Notes: a model not told the origin generated them from the letters alone. A stretch of DNA of 64,000 nucleotides from JALYRV01 sp040902895 (GCA_040902895.1 JBBDWL010000056.1:62001-126000), one strand, 5' to 3'; shown: positions 9,399-17,387, counted from the stretch's first letter. Made by a program: numbers and translations.

Positions 9399-9804
9399 AT
9401 GCGGATGTTCATCGCAGCGGCGATCGCCGCTGTCGTCGCGACGCCGGCTTTCGCGCAGCCGCGGCCGCCGGCGAGCATCGATGCCAGCGTGGCGCTGGGG
9501 CTGGTCTGGCACGGCGCGATCGTCGGCGACGACGATCCGAAGGAGGCGGGCGCGGTGCGGCCGATTGTGTCGTTCATCGCGCGCGGGCAGCTGCACCGGC
9601 TGGCGGGTTTCACGTTCGAGAGCACGCTCGAGCCGATGGGCCTCGACAATCCGCACTTCGACGAGCGTCTGCACAGCCTGCATCTGCTGGCCGGCATCGA
9701 GATCGGGCGTGCCATCCCCTGAGGTGATCGCGCGCGCGTCGTACTCCCACGGCGCCTTCTCGTGGATGGCCGGTGTGCAGGTGCCGTTCACGTGGCGCCG
9801 ATAG
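9399..9804 (+). pseudogene. Small exported (outer-membrane-like) protein with a frameshift
   Basis: The frame from 9399 encodes a signal peptide (MRMFIAAAIAAVVATPAFAQ) and a mature part rich in alternating hydrophobic residues (SVALGLVWHGAIVG; FTFESTLEPM; LHLLAGIEIGR), and stops at 9722. The next frame continues without interruption as EVIARASYSHGAFSWMAG and ends FTWRR at 9804, a strand-like end with aromatic residues. Together they make one protein of about 134 residues. The break lies in the run CCCC at about 9716-9719, so it could be a genuine one-base slip or a sequencing error. It resembles a small beta-barrel or lipocalin-like envelope protein; no family recognised. Confidence 0.6.
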
Positions 9805-9846
9805 CCATCGCTGCTCTGATACCATCGCACGTCGGCTGTCCTGATC

Positions 9847-11202
9847 GTGCCCAGTTACCGCTTCAGCAACTTCGTGCTCTCGCCGCAACGGCGTGTTCTC
9901 GTCCGCGACGGGGTCGAGCTGCCGCTGATCCCGCGCTATTTCGATCTGCTCGTGCTGCTCGTCGAGCGGCGCCACGAGGCCGTGCATCGCCGCGAGATCT
10001 TCGATCGCGTCTGGAACGACGTCATCGTCTCCGACAGCGCGCTCAACCAGGCCATCCGCACGATCCGGCGCACGCTTGGCGACGACTCGCGCGAGCCGCG
10101 CTTCGTACGCACGGTCTCGCGCCACGGGTATCGGTTTGTGTTTCCGGATGTCATCGAAGCGCCGGACGACAACGGCGTCGTCATGGCGCCGCCGCAACCA
10201 GTTCCGAATGCCGCCCCGCCCGGCCCGCCATCGCCCGCGGAGGATTTCGAGCCGCTCCTCGCGCGCATCACGCAGCACGGGGACGAGGAGGATCGGCGCG
10301 ACGCCGCCGAAATGCTGCACGGCCTGGGCACGGCAGAAGCGCTTCGGCGGCTGGGCACGCGACCGGGACACGCGCGGGCGCGCGCCCTGCTGCGCGACAC
10401 GCGGTGGGAGGCGCCCGGCGCCGCGGACGTGCCGATCGTCGGCGCGCCCGATCCTGTTGGTGTGGCGCGCGAGCTGGTCGCGCTGCGATTACGGCGCGCC
10501 GCGCGGCTGGTGGCCCTCCGCTGGGCAGGCGCATCGGTAGGCGGCGGACTCGCAGGAGCGATCGCGGGCGGAGCCGGCGGACTGATCCTCGCGGCGCTGC
10601 CCGGACACGATGCGCCGATCGGTGTTGCAGCGGTGTTGGCGGTGATCGGCGCAGGATGCGGCGCGATCGGCGGCGCGGGGGTCGGCGCGGGACTCGCGGT
10701 AGCAGAAGCGACGGCGCGCTCGTTCCGCATTGCCGCTCTCGTATTCGGCGGCGCGCTTGGCGGCGGCCTCGCCGGACTCTCGGCGCAGTGGCTGGGCCGG
10801 TGGGGTCTGGCTGCCCTGGTCGGGTTGAACGTCAACGTCGGCGGCGCGCTCGAAGGGCTGCTGATCGGCGCCGCAGCCGGGCTTGGCTACGCCGCAGCCA
10901 CCCGCCGCACCGAAGGGGGCATGGCCGCGCCCAGAGGACGGCGCCGCCTGCAGACGGCCGCGCTCACGGCTGTGCTGTGCGGTCTGGCAGCACTCGTGAT
11001 CGCGCTCCAGGGACGCCCGCTCGTTGGCGGCACGGTCCACGCGATCGCCCGCGCCGCGGAGGGATCCCAGGTCACGCTTGCCCCGCTCGGGCATCTGGTC
11101 GGCGAGCCGGACTTTGGGCCCCTCTCCCAGGCCATCATCGGGTTCGGCGAAGGCGCCCTGTTCGGCTTCGGCCTCGCCTACGGCCTCACGCGCCGCCCGT
11201 AA
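9847..11202 (+). CDS. Winged-helix regulator with glycine-rich multi-pass membrane region
   Basis: A 451-residue protein starting at GTG. Residues 1-100 are an OmpR/PhoB-type winged helix without a receiver domain (RFSNFVLSPQRRVLVRDG; EIFDRVWNDVIVSDSALNQA; DSREPRFVRTVSRHGYRFV), the CadC/ToxR-like arrangement. A proline-rich linker follows, and from about residue 220 the protein is a series of Gly/Ala-rich hydrophobic segments (for example SVGGGLAGAIAGGAGGLILA and GAGCGAIGGAGVGAGLAV) with GxxxG spacing, probably six or more membrane helices. It is plausibly a membrane-bound transcription factor, but the unusual C-terminal region matches no sensor family known to me. Its stop codon lies inside a perfect hairpin. 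Confidence 0.8.
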   Translation: MPSYRFSNFVLSPQRRVLVRDGVELPLIPRYFDLLVLLVERRHEAVHRREIFDRVWNDVIVSDSALNQAIRTIRRTLGDDSREPRFVRTVSRHGYRFVFPDVIEAPDDNGVVMAPPQPVPNAAPPGPPSPAEDFEPLLARITQHGDEEDRRDAAEMLHGLGTAEALRRLGTRPGHARARALLRDTRWEAPGAADVPIVGAPDPVGVARELVALRLRRAARLVALRWAGASVGGGLAGAIAGGAGGLILAALPGHDAPIGVAAVLAVIGAGCGAIGGAGVGAGLAVAEATARSFRIAALVFGGALGGGLAGLSAQWLGRWGLAALVGLNVNVGGALEGLLIGAAAGLGYAAATRRTEGGMAAPRGRRRLQTAALTAVLCGLAALVIALQGRPLVGGTVHAIARAAEGSQVTLAPLGHLVGEPDFGPLSQAIIGFGEGALFGFGLAYGLTRRP

Positions 11203-11263
11203 AAACAGGGGACGGGTCTCTATTTTTCGTTTTTTGAAAAATAGAGACCCGTCCCCTGTTTTT
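11201..11263. repeat. Perfect 28-bp inverted repeat, REP/RAYT-like, possible terminator
   Basis: Arms at 11201-11228 and 11236-11263 are exact complements with a 7-base T-rich loop. The arm contains ACAGGGGACGGGTCTC flanked by A and T runs. The element overlaps the TAA of the upstream gene. Elements with ACAGGGGAC-type arms are scattered in several phyla and are associated with REP-type transposases (RAYT); none is in this window. The stem followed by T-rich sequence could also stop transcription. Confidence 0.85.
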
Positions 11264-11333
11264 TCACCCAAATCTCACATATCCCTCACCGGTCGCTCAA
11301 GACTTCGCGCGCGCCGGCGCCCATCCTCGGGGC

Positions 11334-11807
11334 ATGCATACCTTCGCGCCCGTCAGCAGCTGCAGACACACGACCCTCGAGATCGCGACGGAACATCGAA
11401 CCCAGTTCGTCGATCTAACCGAACGGATCGAAACCTTCATCGCCGGCGAAGGATTCCAGGCCGGCCTCGTCAACATCCAGAGCCGGCACACCACCACCGC
11501 CATCATCGTCAACGAACACGAGCCGCTGCTGCTGAGCGATTTCGCGTCGCTGCTCGCCAGGGCGGTGCCGCGGCACGCGCTGTACCGGCACGACGACATG
11601 CGCCAGCGGACCGTCAACCTGACGCCCGAGGAACGCGAGAACGGCTTTTCGCATTGTCGCGCGCTGCTGCTCGGGGCGGCGGTGTGCCTCAACGTGACCG
11701 ACGGCCGACTGCAACTGGGGCGGTGGCAGCGCGTGTTCCTCGTGGAGCTCGACGGCCCCCGCGATCGCGAGGTGTCGGTGCTGCTGCTCGGAGATGTCGG
11801 CCGGTGA
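11334..11807 (+). CDS. yjbQ: YjbQ-family protein (UPF0047, secondary thiamine-phosphate synthase type)
   Basis: A 157-residue single-domain protein spanning the whole family. Conserved stretches include HTTTAIIVNEHEPLLLSDF, the YRHDDMRQRT region and the end NVTDGRLQLGRWQRVFLVEL followed by DGPR. Family members are small beta-sandwich trimers with a conserved histidine/aspartate pocket; E. coli YjbQ has weak thiamine-phosphate synthase activity, but the physiological role is not settled. The start at 11334 (MHTFAPVSS) is the only good one. The next gene converges and ends 12 bases away. Confidence 0.92.
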   Translation: MHTFAPVSSCRHTTLEIATEHRTQFVDLTERIETFIAGEGFQAGLVNIQSRHTTTAIIVNEHEPLLLSDFASLLARAVPRHALYRHDDMRQRTVNLTPEERENGFSHCRALLLGAAVCLNVTDGRLQLGRWQRVFLVELDGPRDREVSVLLLGDVGR

Positions 11808-11819
11808 ACGTGAAGATGG

Positions 11820-12359
11820 TCACGCGCGCGTGCGCGGATGTCTCAGCGCCTTCGCGAGCGCACTGAAGGCGGCCACCATGTCCTGGCGGCTGTAATGGGC
11901 GTTGCGGCCGCTTGGATTCGGCAGCACCCACACCGCTGCGGCGCCGAGCCGATCTACCGTGCGTCCGGGCCTCACGGTTTTCACGCCAGGAAAGATCGCG
12001 CGATACACCGTGATGCCGACGAGCGCGACGATCTCCGGTTTGTAGCGCCGCACTTTGCGCTCGAGCGCCGCGCGGCCGGCACGCAGCTCCATCAGCGTCA
12101 GATCGTTCACGCCCGGCGTCGGCCTCGCCACCAGGTTGGTCACGCCATATCCCCACTCCGGCAGCCGGTCATCGTCAACATGCGAGACAGGCTCGGGCAC
12201 GAGGTTGCTTTCGTGCAGCAGCTTCCAGAACGTGTTGGACGGCCCGGCGAAGTGATGGCCGCTGAGCGCCGATCGCACGCCCGGGTTGATGCCGACCAAC
12301 AGTACCCGCACGCCGGGATTGATGCGATCCTTCAGCCGCAGATGCTCGTAATCGACCAT
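11820..12359 (-). CDS. mug: Mismatch-specific uracil/thymine DNA glycosylase (Mug/TDG family)
   Basis: A 179-residue glycosylase of uracil-DNA glycosylase family 2. The catalytic motif is LLVGINPGVRS with Asn25, equivalent to Asn18 of E. coli Mug, and the wedge motif is LPNPSGRNAHYS. The substrate-pocket region GHHFAGPSNTFWKLLHES is typical. It removes uracil, ethenocytosine or thymine opposite guanine to start base excision repair. Its start codon is only 9 bases from that of the divergent EVE-domain gene, with no ribosome site for either, so the two promoters must lie inside each other's coding sequence or the messages are leaderless. Confidence 0.93.
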   Translation of the reverse strand: MVDYEHLRLKDRINPGVRVLLVGINPGVRSALSGHHFAGPSNTFWKLLHESNLVPEPVSHVDDDRLPEWGYGVTNLVARPTPGVNDLTLMELRAGRAALERKVRRYKPEIVALVGITVYRAIFPGVKTVRPGRTVDRLGAAAVWVLPNPSGRNAHYSRQDMVAAFSALAKALRHPRTRA

Positions 12360-12368
12360 AATCGGCGC

Positions 12369-12767
12369 ATGAATTTTCTGTTCAAGGAAGAGCCCGAGAA
12401 CTACTCATACGATGCCTTCTCGAAAGACAAGCGCACGACGTGGACAGGCGTGCGCAATCCAGCCGCGCAAAAACACCTGCGCTCGGTGAAGAAAGGCGAT
12501 CGCATCTTCTACTACCACACGGGTGACGAAAAGGCCGTGGTCGGCATCGCGAAAGCGCTGAAGAACGCCTACGCCGCTCCCGACGGCGCCGGCCATGTCG
12601 TCGACATCGCACCGGTGAAAAAGCTGAAGCGTCCCGTGACGCTCGCCGAGATCAAGAAGGACCGCCGCTTCGCGCAACTGCCGCTCGTGCGCGTGCCGCG
12701 CCTCTCGGTGATGCCGATCGATGACGATGTGTTCGAGGCGATACTCAAAATGTCAGGAACGACGTAA
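12369..12767 (+). CDS. EVE-domain protein
   Basis: A 132-residue EVE domain: MNFLFKEEPENYSYDAFSKD, TTWTGVRNPAAQKHLRSVKK, GDRIFYYHTGDEKAVVGIAK and the C-terminal strand region LVRVPRLSVMPI. This is the canonical stand-alone bacterial form. EVE is PUA-like and related to YTH; its members are thought to bind modified nucleobases in DNA or RNA, alone or fused to restriction components. The gene is divergent from mug with 9 bases between starts, which makes shared control likely. The short hairpin after the stop may end transcription of this gene and of convergent glgB. Confidence 0.92.
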   Translation: MNFLFKEEPENYSYDAFSKDKRTTWTGVRNPAAQKHLRSVKKGDRIFYYHTGDEKAVVGIAKALKNAYAAPDGAGHVVDIAPVKKLKRPVTLAEIKKDRRFAQLPLVRVPRLSVMPIDDDVFEAILKMSGTT

Positions 12768-12769
12768 AC

Positions 12770-12789
12770 GGACAGGCTAAAGCCTGTCC
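12770..12789. terminator. Short inverted repeat between convergent genes
   Basis: GGACAGGC-TAAA-GCCTGTCC lies exactly between the convergent EVE and glgB genes. The stem is followed by only a few pyrimidines, so it may be a bidirectional terminator or a member of a dispersed GGACAGGCT repeat family. Confidence 0.5.
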
Positions 12790-14988
12790 CTACGGAGTCC
12801 TGCGTAGGAACAAACATCCCAGCGGCGGCAGCGTCAGCAGCAAAGAATGATCGCGGCCGTGCGAGCGGATCGGTTCGGTGCGCACGCCGCCGGCATTGCC
12901 CACGTTGCTGCCGCCGTAGATCATCGAGTCGCTGTTGAGCGCCTCGCGGTAGAAGCCGTCGCGCAGCACGCCGATGCGATAACCCTCGCGCACGACGGGC
13001 GTCCAGTTGACGATGACCACCAGCTGGCTGTCTGCGTCGTCGCCGTGGCGGACGAATGACACGACGCTGTTCTCCGAATCGGCGCAATCGAGCCAGTCGA
13101 AGCCCGAGGCGTCGAAGTCGCGCTCGAACAACGCCGGCTCCGACGCGTAGAACGCATTCAGGTCGCGCACCCACTGTTGAATGCCGGCGTGGCGAGGCGA
13201 ATCCAGCAGATGCCAGTCGAGGCTCTCCTCGGCCGTCCATTCCCGCCACTGCCCGAACTCGCTGCCCATGAACATCAATTTCTTCCCGGGATGCGCGTAC
13301 ATGAAGCCATAGAGCAGCCGCAGCGTGGCGGCCTTCTGCCACTCGTCGCCCGGCATTTTCGCGATCATCGAGCCCTTGCCGTGCACGACCTCGTCGTGCG
13401 AAAACGGCAGGATGAAGTTCTCGGTCCAGGCATAGAGCAGCGAGAACGTCAGGTGGTGGTGCTCCCATTTGCGATGCACGGGATCCTTCGACGCGTACGT
13501 CAGCACGTCGTGCATCCAGCCCATGTTCCATTTGAACGTAAAGCCGAGGCCGCCGGCGTACACGGGCCGGCTCACCGCCGGGAACGCGGTCGATTCCTCG
13601 GCGATAATCGCCGCGCCGGGATGGCGCTCGTGCGCGACTTCGTTCAGCCGCCGCACGAAGTCGACGGCTTCCAGATTCTCCCGGCCGCCGTGGCGGTTCG
13701 GCACCCACTCGCCTGCCTTGCGTGAGTAATCGAGATACAGCATCGATGCGACGGCATCGACGCGAAGCCCGTCGACATGGAACTCGTCGAGCCAGAAGAG
13801 CGCGTTGCTGGTCAGGAAGTTGCGCACTTCGTTGCGACCGTAGTTGAAGATCAGCGTCCCCCAGTCCTGATGCTCGCCCTGGCGCGGATCCTCGTGTTCG
13901 TACAGCGCGGTGCCGTCGAATCGCGCGAGACCATGCGCATCCTTCGGAAAGTGCCCAGGCACCCAGTCGAGAATCACGCCCAGGCCTTCGCTGTGGCACG
14001 CATCGACGAACAGCTTGAAATCCTCGGGCGGCCCGAAGCGGCTGGTCGGGGCATAGAAGCCCGTCACCTGATAGCCCCACGATCCGCTGAATGGATGCTC
14101 CATCACCGGCATCAGCTCGATGTGCGTGAAGCCCTGCTGCTTCGCGTACGGCACCAGCGACGTCGCAAGCTCGCGGTACGTCAGCATGCGATGGCCGTGA
14201 TCGGGACTCCTGCGCCATGAGCCGAGATGCGCTTCGTAGATCGCCATGGGACGATTGAGCGCGGTGCCGCGCGCATCGCGCGCCAGCATCCACGGCTCGT
14301 CGGTCCACTCGAAGTGATGCGCATCGTGCGTGATGCCCGCCGTCTGCGGCGGCACTTCGAAGAACGATCCGAAAGGATCGACCTTGTGCAGAATGGCGCC
14401 CGCCGGCGTCCGAATCTCGAATTTGTAGCGCTCGCCTTCGCGCACGCCCGGAATGAACATCTCCCACACGCCGTTCGGCACGACGGCGCGCATCGCGTGC
14501 ACGCGGCCGTCCCACCCGTTGAAGTCGCCGACCACGCTCACGCGCTGGGCGTTGGGAGCCCAGACGGAGAAATAGAATCCATCCACGCCGTCGATCGCCA
14601 GGCGGTGCGCCCCGAAGCGCTGCCACAGCTGCAGCAGATTGCCTTCGGCGAACAGGTGCGCGTCGTACGGTGAGAACACGGCCGCGAAGCGGTAGGGATC
14701 CTGCGCCTGATGCATCGAGCCGTCGGGATAGGTCACCCGCAGCTCGTACTGCAGCGGCAGGGGCGCATCCTCGAGGACGATCTCGAACACGCCGGCATGA
14801 TGCCGGCGCGCCAGCTCCCGCGTCTCTGACGGCCGCACGATCTCGACGCGCGCGGCGGCGGGGTGAAACGCACGGACCGCTGTGCCTTTGCCACGAGGCA
14901 GCGTGTGTGGTCCGAGAATCGCGAAGGGATCGTTGTTCGCGCCGGACGCAAGCAGTTCAATGGCGCGATCGAGACCAGAAACAGGCAT
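12790..14988 (-). CDS. glgB: 1,4-alpha-glucan branching enzyme
   Basis: A 732-residue GH13 branching enzyme of full family length. N1 and CBM48 modules occupy about residues 1-230 (DPFAILGPH; DGFYFSVWAPNAQRVSVVG), and the catalytic barrel residues 240-620. Seen are GSWGYQVTGFYAPTSRFG, nucleophile Asp411 in DGLRVDAVASMLY, acid/base Glu464 in IIAEES and transition-state Asp531 in FSHDEVVHGKGS. The C-terminal beta domain ends LLLTLPPLGCLFLRR. It transfers glucan segments to make alpha-1,6 branches in glycogen. No other glycogen gene is adjacent, so it is isolated from a glg operon here. The ATG at 14988 begins with a weakly conserved leader of about 15 residues. Confidence 0.96.
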   Translation of the reverse strand: MPVSGLDRAIELLASGANNDPFAILGPHTLPRGKGTAVRAFHPAAARVEIVRPSETRELARRHHAGVFEIVLEDAPLPLQYELRVTYPDGSMHQAQDPYRFAAVFSPYDAHLFAEGNLLQLWQRFGAHRLAIDGVDGFYFSVWAPNAQRVSVVGDFNGWDGRVHAMRAVVPNGVWEMFIPGVREGERYKFEIRTPAGAILHKVDPFGSFFEVPPQTAGITHDAHHFEWTDEPWMLARDARGTALNRPMAIYEAHLGSWRRSPDHGHRMLTYRELATSLVPYAKQQGFTHIELMPVMEHPFSGSWGYQVTGFYAPTSRFGPPEDFKLFVDACHSEGLGVILDWVPGHFPKDAHGLARFDGTALYEHEDPRQGEHQDWGTLIFNYGRNEVRNFLTSNALFWLDEFHVDGLRVDAVASMLYLDYSRKAGEWVPNRHGGRENLEAVDFVRRLNEVAHERHPGAAIIAEESTAFPAVSRPVYAGGLGFTFKWNMGWMHDVLTYASKDPVHRKWEHHHLTFSLLYAWTENFILPFSHDEVVHGKGSMIAKMPGDEWQKAATLRLLYGFMYAHPGKKLMFMGSEFGQWREWTAEESLDWHLLDSPRHAGIQQWVRDLNAFYASEPALFERDFDASGFDWLDCADSENSVVSFVRHGDDADSQLVVIVNWTPVVREGYRIGVLRDGFYREALNSDSMIYGGSNVGNAGGVRTEPIRSHGRDHSLLLTLPPLGCLFLRRTP

Positions 14989-15180
14989 CAGGGCCTCGGG
15001 CCTGCAAGAGCCGTGAACGAAATCGGCGTGCGCACGGGCTTAACGATACTCATCTTTGGAGGCAGCCCGGCCGATCGCCTGCAATCCAGCCGAGCTGCCG
15101 AGGGACGCGATCTTGCAGTTTCCGGATGAGGAACGCCGCCGCTTATGGCCGGCGACCTTTTTTGACAGGAGACGAAACAC

Positions 15181-15408
15181 ATGGCCGATCGCAACCGTCC
15201 AGACCTCGACCGCGAACAGCGCGGGTCGTCGAATCCGAATCAGACCGACCGTCCCGAAAACCGCGGCACGCAGCCCAGCGATACCGGAATGCCCGGCTCC
15301 AAGGGCACCGAGGACCAGAACCAGAACATCGGTGACAGCGACAAGGGCGTCGGCAGCGAAAGCGAGAACCGCAACATCGAAGGCGACGAGAATCTGAACC
15401 GTCGCTAA
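15181..15408 (+). CDS. Small hydrophilic, probably disordered protein
   Basis: A 75-residue protein lacking hydrophobic residues and rich in Asn, Asp, Gly, Arg, Gln and Ser (for example NRPDLDREQRGSSNPNQTDR). It should be intrinsically disordered. A ribosome site AGGAGA lies 10 bases before the ATG, and a strong hairpin terminator follows, so it is a real single-gene transcript. Such proteins in soil bacteria are often stress or desiccation related, but nothing here shows the function. Confidence 0.6.
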   Translation: MADRNRPDLDREQRGSSNPNQTDRPENRGTQPSDTGMPGSKGTEDQNQNIGDSDKGVGSESENRNIEGDENLNRR

Positions 15409-15416
15409 ACGCTCAA

Positions 15417-15461
15417 CAGGCCCGGCCGTGTTCCACCTCGCGCGGAACCCGACCGGGCCTG
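15417..15461 (+). terminator. Hairpin terminator after the disordered-protein gene
   Basis: Arms 15417-15434 and 15444-15461 pair at 16 of 18 positions (CAGGCCCGG with CCGGGCCTG at the base), followed by AATAATTT. Confidence 0.7.
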
Positions 15462-15515
15462 AATAATTTCCAGCCGAGCTTCCGATCGGGAACATCGCTT
15501 GCTACGACCTCATGC

Positions 15516-16052
15516 GTGACACCGCACGCCTCGGAAGTCCTTGTCGTCGAAGACGATCTGCCGACCCGCGAGATGTGCGTATTCCTCTTGTCGCAGGCAG
15601 GTCTTCGCGTGCGCGCGGCGCACAATGGCCGGCAAGCCCTTGATTTATGTCTCGAGGAGCTGCCGGCGCTGGTGCTGACCGACCTGCGCCTGCCGGGTCT
15701 CGACGGCTACGAGCTCGCGCGCGAGCTTCACACCGCGTTTGGAGAAGCGACGCCGCCGGTGATCGCCATTACCGGCTTCGTGCCTGCGGATGATGACCTC
15801 CGGCTGGAACAGGCGCGGTTTCACCGGCTGCTCGTGAAACCCGTGGCCCCGAAACTGCTCGTGGATGCCGTGAAGGAGGCAATCAGTATGGCCAACGTAA
15901 AAGTCCCGTCGAACCCAACGCAGCAGCCGGGCCGGCAGGCCGGTCAGGATCCACAGCAGGGAAACAAACGCGAGCCTGGTTCTCCGCAGCAGCCTGATTA
16001 CAGCGGACACAAGGACAAGGAAGAGCTCGGCGGCAAGGCCCCGAAGCATTAG
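15516..16052 (+). CDS. Single-domain response regulator with disordered C-terminal tail
   Basis: A 178-residue protein starting at GTG. Residues 6-122 are a receiver domain: acidic pocket Asp13/Asp14 (VVEDDLP), phospho-acceptor Asp56 (LVLTDLRLPGLDGYEL), the Thr/Ser switch in AITGF and the conserved lysine in LLVKPVAP. No output domain follows. Instead residues 125-178 are a Pro/Gln/Gly-rich tail (NPTQQPGRQAGQDPQQGNK) of the same composition as the small disordered protein upstream. The tail may be an independent gene product fused in frame (see the alternative start at 15888). Its stop overlaps the stop of the convergent VOC gene. Confidence 0.8.
   Translation: MTPHASEVLVVEDDLPTREMCVFLLSQAGLRVRAAHNGRQALDLCLEELPALVLTDLRLPGLDGYELARELHTAFGEATPPVIAITGFVPADDDLRLEQARFHRLLVKPVAPKLLVDAVKEAISMANVKVPSNPTQQPGRQAGQDPQQGNKREPGSPQQPDYSGHKDKEELGGKAPKH
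15888..16052 (+). CDS. Possible internal start: stand-alone disordered small protein
   Basis: The ATG at 15888, in frame with the receiver gene, is preceded at ideal distance (8 bases) by AAGGAGG at 15873-15879. Translation from it gives a 54-residue, highly hydrophilic protein (MANVKVPSNPTQQPGRQ onward). The purines come from Lys-Glu-Ala codons, so the site may be fortuitous. Confidence 0.3.
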   Translation: MANVKVPSNPTQQPGRQAGQDPQQGNKREPGSPQQPDYSGHKDKEELGGKAPKH

Positions 16053-17002
16053 GGACGCGGCCAGACCAGTCGAAGCGCGGTGCCCCAAGGATCGGCCGCG
16101 GTCCACATGCCGGCGGCGTCCTCAACTCGATAGCCGGCATTCGCAAGACTTTGCGCCGCCGCGGCAGCATCCTCGCTCCGCGGTACGACGATGTCCCACG
16201 CGAGCAGCTGTGCCTGATCGGCAGATGGGGCCGGCGCCCACGACCAGGTGTTGGCGGCGAGATGATGGTGGTAGCCGCCGGCTGACATGAACAGCGCGCC
16301 CGGATAGCTCCACACCACTTTGTCGAAGCCGAGACCGGCGTGATAGAACGCCGCGGCCTCGGTGAGATCTCCCACGTGCAGATGGACGTGACCGAGCACG
16401 GTGCCGGCGGGCATGCCGGTCCAGACAACGCTGCCTCCCGCCGCAGCGAGATCGCCGGCGTCGAGCGGCTCGGTGGTCATCGCGAGCTCGCGGCCATCCA
16501 CCTGCCAGCCGGCGCGCGGCCGATCGGCGTAGACCTCGATGCCCAGGCCATCGGGATCGGTCAGATAGATGGCTTCGCTCACGAGGTGATCCGCCATGCC
16601 GGCGCGCGCGCCAATCGACGCGAGATGCCGGACGAAGCGTCCAAGCGACGGCCGATCGGGCAACAGGATCGCGAAGTGATACAGCCCGAGCGCTCCGCGC
16701 GGCGCGGGACGCACGTTCGGTCCCGAATGCAGCTCGACGATCGCGTTGCTGGCGCCGTGCGGGCCGAGTGACGCGGTTCGTTCGCGGCGGTCGAGCACGC
16801 GCAGGCCGAGCGTCTGTTGGTAGTAAGCGATCGACCGGTCCAGATCGACGACTTGCAGGTGCACGGCACCGAGGCGGGTCTCGTCGGGCAGCCGATAGGC
16901 CGGCGGGCGGATGCCGTAGCTGTCAGCGATCGCGAATATCCCCCAGCAATGCGACCAGCGTCTTGAGGTCGCGCTTGCTGATGTGTCCGAGCTGCTCGGC
17001 AT
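16049..17002 (-). CDS. Two-domain VOC protein, catechol-2,3-dioxygenase-like
   Basis: Two tandem VOC modules: residues about 40-160 (RLGAVHLQVVDLDRSIAYYQ; YHFAILLPDRPSLGRFVRHL; YLTDPDGLGIEVYADRP) and 200-315 (VLGHVHLHVGDLTEAAAFYH; SAGGYHHHLAANTWS). The histidine/glutamate metal ligands are visible (VHLQV, YHFAI, GIEVYAD). It is close to CatE/YfiE-type extradiol dioxygenase-like proteins. The gene lies directly downstream of the MarR gene and probably forms a regulator-target pair, perhaps for aromatic compounds. The start is uncertain: homology begins near residue 36, and the only standard start codon (17002) makes an 80-base overlap with the MarR gene. Confidence 0.8.
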   Translation of the reverse strand: MPSSSDTSASATSRRWSHCWGIFAIADSYGIRPPAYRLPDETRLGAVHLQVVDLDRSIAYYQQTLGLRVLDRRERTASLGPHGASNAIVELHSGPNVRPAPRGALGLYHFAILLPDRPSLGRFVRHLASIGARAGMADHLVSEAIYLTDPDGLGIEVYADRPRAGWQVDGRELAMTTEPLDAGDLAAAGGSVVWTGMPAGTVLGHVHLHVGDLTEAAAFYHAGLGFDKVVWSYPGALFMSAGGYHHHLAANTWSWAPAPSADQAQLLAWDIVVPRSEDAAAAAQSLANAGYRVEDAAGMWTAADPWGTALRLVWPRP

Positions 17003-17387
17003 GAATCTCGTCGATGCGGTCGTCGAGCCGCGCGAGCAGGTCGCTGCCCTTCTTCGTAATGCGCGTGCTGACGAGACGCCGGTCTTCCGTGCCGCGCTCG
17101 CGGACGATCATCCCCATCTCTTCCATGCGGTCGAGAAGCCGGGTGACGTCAGGGACGGCTCTCACCAGCCGGCATCCAACTTCATTGCGACAAAGCCCCG
17201 TCTCGCCGGAGCCGCGAAGAATCCGGAGCACGTTGTACTGGGTCGGCGTGATGTCGTAGGGCTTCAACGCCTGCGCAAGCGAATGCTCGAGCACGGCCGC
17301 GGTGCGCACGATGCTGAGATACGCCTCTTCCTCGATGCGCTTGATCGGGATGGCCTGTTTCAGTTCTTCCTGGAGCTTTGAGGGCAC
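16923..17387 (-). CDS. MarR-family transcriptional regulator (leaderless)
   Basis: A 154-residue MarR protein starting at GTG 17387 (MPSKLQEELKQAIPIKRIEE). The winged helix is at about residues 45-115 (YDITPTQYNVLRILRGSG; VRAVPDVTRLLDRMEEMGM; EDRRLVSTRITKKGSDLLA). MarR proteins are dimeric repressors responsive to small phenolic ligands. It faces the heme operon divergently and precedes a VOC dioxygenase-like gene, so it may control one or both. A near-consensus promoter places transcription initiation at the GTG itself, so longer translations from upstream are excluded if that promoter is used. Confidence 0.9.
   Translation of the reverse strand: MPSKLQEELKQAIPIKRIEEEAYLSIVRTAAVLEHSLAQALKPYDITPTQYNVLRILRGSGETGLCRNEVGCRLVRAVPDVTRLLDRMEEMGMIVRERGTEDRRLVSTRITKKGSDLLARLDDRIDEIHAEQLGHISKRDLKTLVALLGDIRDR

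Noticed and set aside
12569..14626. Long open frame of about 685 codons inside glgB on the same strand
   Set aside because: It is an Arg-rich out-of-frame shadow of glgB, common in GC-rich DNA, with no family motif.
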